Shown here: in pieces, positions 56,243 to 64,000 of the stretch
Numbering within the stretch: the stretch's first letter is position 1
Layout of the letters: each line of letters starts with the position of its first letter
Source of the DNA: Nitrincola lacisaponensis
Lineage (GTDB): Bacteria; Pseudomonadota; Gammaproteobacteria; Pseudomonadales; Balneatricaceae
Reading direction: 5' to 3'
DNA: 64,000 nucleotides
NCBI RefSeq assembly: GCF_000691225.1
Contig: NZ_JMSZ01000042.1
Location: forward strand, 62,001 to 126,000
The notes under the pieces: generated by a model
The model's input: the letters and a program-made list of their open reading frames with translations, nothing else
Told to the model about the DNA's origin: nothing
The model's database searches: none
Translations under genes and position numbers: made by a program

Positions 56243-56440
56243 TCAGTCAGCGCTGGCTTCAAAGCCGGCATTTTCGATAGTATCAATGAGTAGATCGAGT
56301 GAAACAGAGCCGCTGATGTTAGCCGAATCCTGAGTGATTTCCATGGATTCGATGCCTTCCAGTTGCTCAAGTGCTTGTTTGACGGCTTTGACGCAGCCGC
56401 CGCAAGTCAGGCCGTTCAGTGTCAGGGTATAGTCTGCCAT
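56243..56440 (-). CDS. copZ: Copper chaperone CopZ (HMA domain)
   Basis: 65 aa, one heavy-metal-associated domain. Metal site C13-GG-C16 in LNGLTCGGCVKAV. It should carry Cu(I) to CopA, whose gene follows after 24 bases. An AGGAGCTCC-type site precedes the ATG. Confidence 0.9.
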   Translation of the reverse strand: MADYTLTLNGLTCGGCVKAVKQALEQLEGIESMEITQDSANISGSVSLDLLIDTIENAGFEASAD

Positions 56441-56536
56441 AGGAGCTCCTGTTATATGCGTTGTGTCTTTTATACAAGCTAGTGTACACCTTTGTGGATG
56501 AGTTGACTGCAGGTTTGAGCGGAGGTTGAGCTGCCT

Positions 56537-57385
56537 ATGGTGAAAAAATTAAAACGCTGGCTGCGATGGCTTCTCTGGGCTGTACTGTTATTGTTAGTCA
56601 CTTTTGTACTGCTGTTGTGGTCAATGCGCTGGGTTAATCCACCGACAACATCCTTTATGCTGCAGCATAACCTGCGTGCGCTGTTCGATGCGGATCTTGA
56701 TTTTGCCCGGCATCATTGGGTGCCCTTGAGCGAGATTCCGGCTGCCATGCAACTGGCTGTTATCGCGTCTGAAGATCAGAAGTTTCCGGATCATCCGGGC
56801 ATCGATATGCAAGCCACACAGGCGGCGATTGCTGCCTATCGCAGTGGTCAGCAGGCAGGGGGTGGCAGTACCATTACCCAGCAGGTGGTCAAAAATCTGT
56901 TTCTCTGGGGTGGGCGCAGCACCTTTCGCAAGGTCATTGAATGGTGTCTGGCTCTGTTGCTGGAGTTGCTCTGGACCAAAGAGCGCATACTGGAGGTCTA
57001 TCTTAATATCGCTCAGTTTGGTCGACAGGAGTACGGTGTAGGTGCTGCCAGTGAGTATCTGTTAAAGAAGCCAGTATCCCGTATTACCCGTGAAGAAGCC
57101 GCGTTGCTGGCCAGTGTGCTACCGGCTCCGGCACGCATGGATGTGACACGACCCAGTCAGTACATGCGTTCACGCCAGGCGTTTATTCTCAGACAAATGA
57201 ACAATCTGGGTGGCGAGGCCTATTTACGACGCTTGTCGGCAGCTGCCGGAGGATCGCTTAGCGATCCTCGTCATGCAGCTTTTTCAACTGCCGTAACAGG
57301 CTTTTGGGCAGGTTACGAATCATCAGCACTTCCTGAGTGGGATCAAACTCCACTTCTTTGCCAAGGCTGGTACTGGCAAAGCTGA
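56537..57385 (+). CDS. mtgA: Monofunctional peptidoglycan glycosyltransferase MtgA with odd C-terminus
   Basis: 282 aa (E. coli 242). Signal-anchor helix at about residues 10-32, then a GT51 domain: IASEDQKFPDHPGID (catalytic Glu), GGGSTITQQVVKNLFLW and RILEVYLNIAQFGRQEYGVGAA (split: RILEVYLNIAQFG, RQEYGVGAA). It polymerises lipid II glycan strands. Homology ends near RQMNNLGGEAYLRRL. The last 50 or so residues run through a hairpin and antisense into the yejK 3' end (57258-57385), low in recognisable structure. This looks like loss of the normal stop. A TAG at 57259-57261 lies in another frame. Confidence 0.88.
   Translation: MVKKLKRWLRWLLWAVLLLLVTFVLLLWSMRWVNPPTTSFMLQHNLRALFDADLDFARHHWVPLSEIPAAMQLAVIASEDQKFPDHPGIDMQATQAAIAAYRSGQQAGGGSTITQQVVKNLFLWGGRSTFRKVIEWCLALLLELLWTKERILEVYLNIAQFGRQEYGVGAASEYLLKKPVSRITREEAALLASVLPAPARMDVTRPSQYMRSRQAFILRQMNNLGGEAYLRRLSAAAGGSLSDPRHAAFSTAVTGFWAGYESSALPEWDQTPLLCQGWYWQS
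57250..57270. terminator. Hairpin at the yejK stop
   Basis: Perfect 9-bp stem GAGGATCGC / GCGATCCTC with loop TTA, which is the complement of the yejK TAA stop. Placed to end the leftward arsC-wrbA-DUF2069-yejK transcript; mtgA is translated through it. Confidence 0.5.
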
Positions 57386-58244
57386 TGGAGACATCGTTGT
57401 TCTTGCCGGTAAAGCGCAGGTAGTTGCGTAACTGTTTACGGTCTGGAATCAGCTCCTCTTTCGGGCTTTGCTGATGCTGGCGCACATAACGTTCCAGCCC
57501 GGCATCGACCTGGTCGGAGAGTGCAGCAAACACCACAGGTTCGCCAGCCTTATCCTGGTCCATGCAGTAATCGATCACTTTTTCCCGCAGAGGTTGACTC
57601 TCTTCGCTGGGCAGGTCGTTGCAGTAAGTATCGACCAGGGCCAGAAAATGTTCAGTCTCTGCCTTTTTATCGACCGTATCCATATAGCCCAGCCATTCGC
57701 AGACGACCGGTTTAATGCCCCGGTCACCCCGGCCAAAGCTCAGCGTGAGATACTTGTCTGCGCCTTCAGTCAGGCTTTGCAGGTCAATCGCAACACCAAA
57801 ACCGGTTTCACTGAATTCTATATAGTCGGTTTCAAGCAGCTCCAGGGTTGTGTTCAATGTCAGTGCGGCGGTCTGTCGCAGATGGAAAATGAACAGCCGG
57901 TCACCACGTTCCAGGTGTTCCGCCAGAAAGCACAGGTAGCCTTGAAACAACTCTTCATGCTGATCCAGCTGCAGGGCCAGTTGACGAGTGACCTGCTGGC
58001 AGAAGCGAACGAAGGGAATCTGCTCTTCGCGCCACTGCATCAGCAGGGCACGAAATCCGGGGTGTTCAGGACTAAACATGCCGTACTGGCGTCCGGCACG
58101 GCTGCCCTGAATGCGTTTAAACTCACTGATGATGGAGTGAGCGTACTGCTCGGTATCATGCGCCTGATCACAGGCGGTCACCTGGCTGGCTTGCTGTGTA
58201 TCCGTCTTGTTAATCTGCTGAATACTGAAATGGGTGACTGGCAT
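57258..58244 (-). CDS. yejK: Nucleoid-associated protein YejK (NdpA)
   Basis: 328 aa (E. coli 335). Belongs to the YejK/NdpA family found with the nucleoid. Recognisable parts are FIFHLRQTAALTLNTTLELLETDYIEFSETGFGVAID (given as FIFHLRQTAALTLN and TDYIEFSETGFGVAID), KYLTLSFGRGDRGIKP, and the C-terminal FDPTQEVLMIRNLPKSLLRQL. The start abuts the DUF2069 stop (TAAATG). Last gene of a four-gene chain. Confidence 0.93.
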   Translation of the reverse strand: MPVTHFSIQQINKTDTQQASQVTACDQAHDTEQYAHSIISEFKRIQGSRAGRQYGMFSPEHPGFRALLMQWREEQIPFVRFCQQVTRQLALQLDQHEELFQGYLCFLAEHLERGDRLFIFHLRQTAALTLNTTLELLETDYIEFSETGFGVAIDLQSLTEGADKYLTLSFGRGDRGIKPVVCEWLGYMDTVDKKAETEHFLALVDTYCNDLPSEESQPLREKVIDYCMDQDKAGEPVVFAALSDQVDAGLERYVRQHQQSPKEELIPDRKQLRNYLRFTGKNNDVSISFASTSLGKEVEFDPTQEVLMIRNLPKSLLRQLKKLHDEDR

Positions 58245-59565
<1,321 letters not shown>

Positions 59566-59651
59566 GGTCTTTTGAGTGCTCTCTGTTTGTGTTTGCCGGC
59601 TGTGTATTGTATATCTCCGGGTACACCTGTCCAACCAAGAGAGAGGATTTC

Positions 59652-60881
59652 GTGAAGATAAAGTCGATACGCCCGACAGCCTTGTTGAATTTCTGGCAGG
59701 ATCTGATCCGTCAGTTTTTCAGAAATCAGGGTATCTTGAATGCATCCGCTCTGACTTACACCACGCTGTTTGCAGTTGTACCTCTGGTCACAGTGTCCTA
59801 CACGATGCTGGCTACAATTCCGACATTTCAGGGAGCTGGAGATGTGATACAGCAGTGGGTGCTGGAGAATTTTGTACCGGCAACCGGTGAAGTGGTACAT
59901 CAGTATCTAAGTGACTTTACGGCTCAGGCACGGCGTTTGACCGCTGTTGGGGTCGTGTTTCTGGTCATTACTTCCATCATGATGATGAAAAACATAGAGG
60001 CAGCGCTGAACCGTATCTGGCGTGTGGCTGAGCCACGCAAGGGGGTTTCCAGTTTTCTGTTGTACTGGGCTGTCCTCAGTCTTGGACCGCTGTTGATCGG
60101 TTTGGGCCTGGTTGTAACCTCGTATATTGCCGCTTTGCCTGTTTATACCAGTGCCACGGATTTTGTCGGTCCAGGCCGTGTTTTCAGTTTGCTGCCAATC
60201 CTGTTTTCAGCTGTGGCATTTATGCTGCTGTATTGTGCGGTGCCTAACTGCTCGGTACCGCTGTTGAATGCGTTACTGGGCGGTGTGTTTGCTGCCTTGA
60301 TGTTTGAATTATCCAAGCGGGGCTTTGCATTTTTTGTCACACAGTTTCCATCCTACGAGCTGATTTACGGTGCCTTTGCGGCAGTACCGCTGTTTCTGGC
60401 CTGGATTTTTATCAGCTGGATTATCATCTTGCTGGGAGCTGAATTGAGCCGGGCGCTGACGATTTATCAGGTTGGAAGGCGGACCCGGCGTCGTGCGCAT
60501 CTGTTTGTGGTATTACACTTGTTGCGTCTGTTATGGCAGGCCCAGCAGCAAGGGCAGTCTTTAACCGCAACCGAGTTGCTCACTTGTACCCCGGGTCTGG
60601 GGCAGGAAGACTGGGACAGGTATCTGCCACTGTTGATGCAGGCAAACCTGCTGAGTCGCACGGCAGAGGGCAGCTATCTTTTATCGCGTGACCTGCAGGG
60701 GGTGACGCTGCATGATCTGGCTGGCTGGTTACCCTGGCCTGTACCCGAGGTCGATCTTCAGGGACATGCTGAACCCTGGGAGGCGTTGCTCAATGAGCGT
60801 TTGAGCGCACTGTCAGATGCCAAAAAACAGCTGCTGGATATACAACTGTCTCAGTTGTTTACTGATCAGGCGAAACAGTAA
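59652..60881 (+). CDS. YihY/UPF0761 family inner-membrane protein
   Basis: 409 aa. The first 270 residues hold about six membrane helices with ASALTYTTLFAVVPLVTVSYTML (split: ASALTYTTLFAVVPL, VTVSYTML) and FAAVPLFLAWIFISWIIILLGAELS (split: FAAVPLFLAWIFIS, WIIILLGAELS), hallmarks of the YihY family. These were once mis-named ribonuclease BN. A cytoplasmic C-terminal helical domain of about 130 residues follows. GTG at 59652 has AGAGGA; the frame is open upstream into arsC but without support. Function unknown. Confidence 0.88.
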   Translation: MKIKSIRPTALLNFWQDLIRQFFRNQGILNASALTYTTLFAVVPLVTVSYTMLATIPTFQGAGDVIQQWVLENFVPATGEVVHQYLSDFTAQARRLTAVGVVFLVITSIMMMKNIEAALNRIWRVAEPRKGVSSFLLYWAVLSLGPLLIGLGLVVTSYIAALPVYTSATDFVGPGRVFSLLPILFSAVAFMLLYCAVPNCSVPLLNALLGGVFAALMFELSKRGFAFFVTQFPSYELIYGAFAAVPLFLAWIFISWIIILLGAELSRALTIYQVGRRTRRRAHLFVVLHLLRLLWQAQQQGQSLTATELLTCTPGLGQEDWDRYLPLLMQANLLSRTAEGSYLLSRDLQGVTLHDLAGWLPWPVPEVDLQGHAEPWEALLNERLSALSDAKKQLLDIQLSQLFTDQAKQ

Positions 60882-60920
60882 ATCCGCAAGGTGAGCATCT
60901 ACGGCTCAGGATTACCTCTA

Positions 60921-60948
60921 TTGATATTAGATTAATCTAATATATAAT
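60921..60948 (+). promoter_or_regulatory. Sigma-70 promoter with palindromic operator before the RND gene
   Basis: TTGATA (60921-60926), 16-base spacer, TATAAT (60943-60948). A perfect 20-bp palindrome (60924-60943; half-site ATATTAGATT) fills the spacer and touches both boxes. A repressor bound there would block RNA polymerase. Confidence 0.75.
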
Positions 60949-60984
60949 GTGTTCATTCGTATGACGCTGAATAGAGGTATTTCC

Positions 60985-63552
60985 ATGTTGCGTGACCGCC
61001 TGGTATCGCTGTCCATCAATCATCCCAGATGGGTGTTTGTATCCTTTTTGCTATTTGCCATCCTGGCAGCGGTACAAATCCCGGCGATTCAGGTCGATAC
61101 TGATCCGGAAAACATGTTACCGCATGATCAGCCTGACCGTGTATATCATGAGGAGGTCAAGGCCCGTTTCGGCATGCATGACATGATTGTGGTGGGTATC
61201 GTCAATGAGACCCACCCTGCCGGTATCTACAACCCGGATTCGCTGACGACCCTGCACCAGCTATCGGAAGCCATTCTGTCACTTGAAGGTGTAATACGTC
61301 AGGATCAGATGGCCTTGAATCTGGTGGACAACATTACTCAGGAGGGCCTGGGAACGATACGTTTCAACTGGATGATGGCACAGCCTCCTGAAAATCAGGC
61401 GGAAGCGGATGCCATACGTGAGGCTGTTGAACGTCTGCCGTTACTGCAGAACACTCTGGTTTCCGGTGATCATCAGGCGGCAGGTATCTATGTGCCGATC
61501 ACCCACAAGTCAGAAAGTTATCGCTTGTCTCAGGAAATTCAGGCCATCATTGACACGTTTGATAGCCAGGACCGTTTTTATATGGCGGGTCTGCCTGTTG
61601 CCGAAGACACCTTTGGTGTGGAGATGTTTATCCAGATGGCCATTTCAGCGCCCTTGGCCGGACTGATGATTTTTGTGCTGATGTGGGTGTTTTTTCGCAG
61701 TTTTGTCCTGATTACTGCGCCAATGATAGTGGCCATGGGCACGGTCATTATTACCATGGGACTGCTGATCGGGCAAGGCTACACGGTTCATATCATGAGT
61801 TCGATGATTCCGATCTTCCTGATGCCGATTGCGGTGGTGGACTCAGTACATATTCTGTCGGAATTCTCGGATCGTTATAAACCCGGTGAAAAGCCTCGTC
61901 AGGCGTTACAGGAAGTACTTGGCCACCTGTTTACACCAATGCTGTTTACATCTATCACCTCGGCTATCGGATTTGCTTCTCTGGCGTTCACCCCCATTCC
62001 ACCGGTACAGATTTTTGGTTTGCATGTGGCCTTCGGCATACTGCTGGCATTTTTGCTGACAGTCACCTTTGTGCCAGCGTATATCATGAGCTTGTCAGAT
62101 AAACGCCTGGCTCAGTTGAAAGATCATTCCCTGCAGGAGGATGATAACTCCCGTTTAGGCCGGGCGTTATCCCTGACCGGAAAGCTGTCAGTCAAGTCAG
62201 CCAAGCCTCTGCTGGCGATCTTTATGGCGGTGATATTGCTGAGTGCCTGGGGTGTCAGCCAGATTCAGATCAATGACAATCCGGTGCGCTGGTTCAAGTC
62301 CGATCATTCCCTGCGCGTGGCTGATCGTGTCATGAACAGTCATTTTTCCGGAACCTATGATGCGTTTCTGGTCTTTGAAAAAAATCTGTCACAGCCTCCG
62401 CATGCACAACTGACCACTGAACTGACACGTATTCTGCAGGAAAATCAGGCAACGGCAGAGCAGCAGCTTGCCTTGCAGGAAATGTTGTCAGAGGCCGAAA
62501 ATAATGACTTCGACCGCTTCACCAGTGACCTTGGAGCGCTGCTGGATCAGGCATCCTATCTTGATCTGGACAATGAAACCCTGTGGCTGGACCTGTTGGA
62601 TGAAGTGGAGCGTATTCAGGTTGAGGTCAAGTATTTCCTTAGCCCGGAAATACTCGACTATATGGACCGACTGATGCAAACACTGCAGCAGAGTGAGGAT
62701 GTTGGCAAGGTGAATGGATTGCCCACGTTGGTCAAGACGGTGTTCCGGGAACTGAATGCGGGTGATGATACACACTACCGCCTGCCGGATTCTGCTCGTG
62801 GCGTCGCACAAACATTGCTGAGCTTTCAGTCATCACATCGCCCGGATGATCTCTGGAAAATGGTTACACCGGATTATCTTTCCAGCCTTCTGTGGTTCCA
62901 GTTGAGCAGTGGCGATAATCAGGATGTCAGTCGGGTGATGCAACAGGTGGCCGATTATATGGCGGAGCACCCTTTACCGGATGGTGTCAGCGCGCACTGG
63001 GCAGGCATGTCCTATATTAATGTGGTGTGGCAGGAGCAGATGGTCAACGGCATGCTCAACAGTCTGATGGGCGCCTTTCTGATGGTGCTGGTTATGATGA
63101 TTGTGCTGTTCCGTTCAATCAAGATCGGGCTGTTAGCCATGCTGCCACTCAGTATCACCATTTTGTTTATTTATGGCCTGATTGGCTGGATTGGCAAGGA
63201 CTACGATATGCCGATTGCGGTGTTATCGGCATTAACCCTGGGACTGTCGGTGGATTTTGCCATCCACTTTCTGGAGCGTGCGAGAGCCATTTACCGTGCA
63301 ACCGGGAGTTGGCCTGCAACGGTGGATGAGGTGTATAAAGGGCCATCACGTGCGATCAGCCGTAATGCTATCGTGATAGCCATCGGCTTTACACCCTTGC
63401 TGCTGGCACCGCTGGTACCCTACATAACGGTCGGCTTTTTCCTGGCAACGATTATGGCAGTTTCCGCGTTGGTCACGATTGTGATTCTACCGGCGGTGAT
63501 TCAGCAAATAAAAGACAAGGACCGCCTGTTTGGCGGTCAACAGGAGGCTTAA
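60985..63552 (+). CDS. RND superfamily exporter (MMPL type)
   Basis: 855 aa with 12 predicted membrane helices in two halves. Each half has a periplasmic loop after the first helix (FAILAAVQIPAIQVDTDPENM) and a sterol-sensing-like bundle (PIAVVDSVHILSEFSDRY; later LGLSVDFAIHFLERA). Exporters of this type move lipids or hydrophobic compounds and need no membrane-fusion protein of AcrA type. ATG at 60985 has GAGGT upstream; in-frame ATG 60961 and GTG 60949 are less likely. It is followed after one base by a LolA-like gene, a common pairing. Confidence 0.88.
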   Translation: MLRDRLVSLSINHPRWVFVSFLLFAILAAVQIPAIQVDTDPENMLPHDQPDRVYHEEVKARFGMHDMIVVGIVNETHPAGIYNPDSLTTLHQLSEAILSLEGVIRQDQMALNLVDNITQEGLGTIRFNWMMAQPPENQAEADAIREAVERLPLLQNTLVSGDHQAAGIYVPITHKSESYRLSQEIQAIIDTFDSQDRFYMAGLPVAEDTFGVEMFIQMAISAPLAGLMIFVLMWVFFRSFVLITAPMIVAMGTVIITMGLLIGQGYTVHIMSSMIPIFLMPIAVVDSVHILSEFSDRYKPGEKPRQALQEVLGHLFTPMLFTSITSAIGFASLAFTPIPPVQIFGLHVAFGILLAFLLTVTFVPAYIMSLSDKRLAQLKDHSLQEDDNSRLGRALSLTGKLSVKSAKPLLAIFMAVILLSAWGVSQIQINDNPVRWFKSDHSLRVADRVMNSHFSGTYDAFLVFEKNLSQPPHAQLTTELTRILQENQATAEQQLALQEMLSEAENNDFDRFTSDLGALLDQASYLDLDNETLWLDLLDEVERIQVEVKYFLSPEILDYMDRLMQTLQQSEDVGKVNGLPTLVKTVFRELNAGDDTHYRLPDSARGVAQTLLSFQSSHRPDDLWKMVTPDYLSSLLWFQLSSGDNQDVSRVMQQVADYMAEHPLPDGVSAHWAGMSYINVVWQEQMVNGMLNSLMGAFLMVLVMMIVLFRSIKIGLLAMLPLSITILFIYGLIGWIGKDYDMPIAVLSALTLGLSVDFAIHFLERARAIYRATGSWPATVDEVYKGPSRAISRNAIVIAIGFTPLLLAPLVPYITVGFFLATIMAVSALVTIVILPAVIQQIKDKDRLFGGQQEA

Positions 63553-63553
63553 A

Positions 63554-64000
63554 ATGCAATCCTTACTCCGTAACATGGCAACGGCAACCCTGACGGCCTT
63601 GATGAGCATGTCCGTGCTGGCTGCAGATCTGACTGACGTCGATGCGATAGTCGAACGCGCCAATCTGGCCAGTTACTATCCCGGTAATGATGGACGCAGC
63701 GAAGTACGCATGACTATTACCGATGGCCAGGGGCGAGAGCAGCAGCGCCAGTTCACGATCCTGCGCTTGAATGAAGAACCGGGTGGACGGCAACATTTTT
63801 ATGTCGCCTTTAGCCGTCCTGCGGATGTGCGGGATACAGTGTTCATGGTGACTAAAAATGTGGCGCGGGATGATGACCGTTGGCTCTACCTGCCCAGCCT
63901 GGATCTGGTGCGGCGTATCTCGGCTGGAGACAAACGTACCAGCTTTGTGGGCTCACACTTTTTTTATGAAGATGTTTCCGGTCGGCATCCCGGTGAGGAT
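63554..64000 (+). CDS. Outer-membrane lipoprotein-sorting (LolA-like) protein, partial
   Basis: First 149 residues; the gene continues beyond the window. A signal peptide at about 1-23 (TATLTALMSMSVLAA) is followed by DVDAIVERANLASYYPGNDGRSEVRMTI (split: DVDAIVERANLASYYPG, NDGRSEVRMTI). DRWLYLPSLDLVRRISAGDK and TSFVGSHFFYEDV come next and are typical of the LolA-like proteins paired with MMPL/RND exporters. It probably takes the exported lipid from the RND protein in the periplasm. CAGGAGG lies 8 bases before the ATG. Confidence 0.87.
   Translation, partial: MQSLLRNMATATLTALMSMSVLAADLTDVDAIVERANLASYYPGNDGRSEVRMTITDGQGREQQRQFTILRLNEEPGGRQHFYVAFSRPADVRDTVFMVTKNVARDDDRWLYLPSLDLVRRISAGDKRTSFVGSHFFYEDVSGRHPGED

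Overview
The window looks like an ordinary chromosomal segment of a marine or salt-tolerant gammaproteobacterium, probably near the Oceanospirillales. Housekeeping proteins (ThiI, TopB, AspA, YjdM, RhlE, MtgA, YejK, Mqo) read as gammaproteobacterial. Choline-to-betaine and glucosylglycerol genes point to osmotic stress, and diguanylate cyclases and chemoreceptors suggest a motile, free-living cell. I see no rRNA, tRNA, CRISPR array, prophage or insertion sequence. The genus is inferred from gene content only.

Layout. 1-5760: pyrimidine salvage and reductive degradation (TetR regulator, preT, preA, codB, codA) with a clear operator before preT. The CodA protein has Ser where E. coli CodA has the substrate-discriminating Asp314, so the substrate may be 5-methylcytosine. 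5921-18516: signalling and transport genes (GGDEF cyclases, a chemoreceptor, LysE, MFS and EamA exporters), topB, a peroxiredoxin, and an AT-richer two-gene islet (DNA-binding protein plus Doc/Fic toxin, 14051-15802). 18524-29134: compatible-solute region with a fused glucosylglycerol-phosphate synthase/phosphatase and its MFS partner, then betI-betB-betA-mini-ORF-BCCT transporter under a perfect BetI-type palindrome. 29277-33271: PfpI protein, RHH protein, an intergenic region with two ~102-bp hairpin elements, a stand-alone CsoSCA-like carbonic anhydrase, an Lrp regulator and a RarD-like transporter.

33293-38777: aspA divergent from a HypT-like LysR gene, yjdM, and the tRNA 4-thiouridine writer thiI meeting, tail to tail, a gene for the predicted 4-thiouridine eraser RudS. 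38816-44113: the pipecolate/2-aminoadipate/2-oxoadipate branch of lysine catabolism (hglS, LysR, amaB, amaA). 44160-53966: a FabH-like synthase, ghrA, LysE, rhlE, a lone receiver domain, a deoxyinosine-type DNA glycosylase, an LMW phosphatase, Hsp20, mqo and an Aer-like receptor. 53936-64000: copA-copZ, mtgA with an unusual C-terminal read-through, an arsC-wrbA-DUF2069-yejK chain, a YihY-type membrane protein, and an RND exporter with a LolA-like partner cut by the window edge, driven by a promoter that carries a 20-bp palindrome.

Genes are tightly packed. Three convergent pairs share one 4-bp palindrome (TTAA or CTAG) as both stop codons, and several others end inside a shared hairpin.
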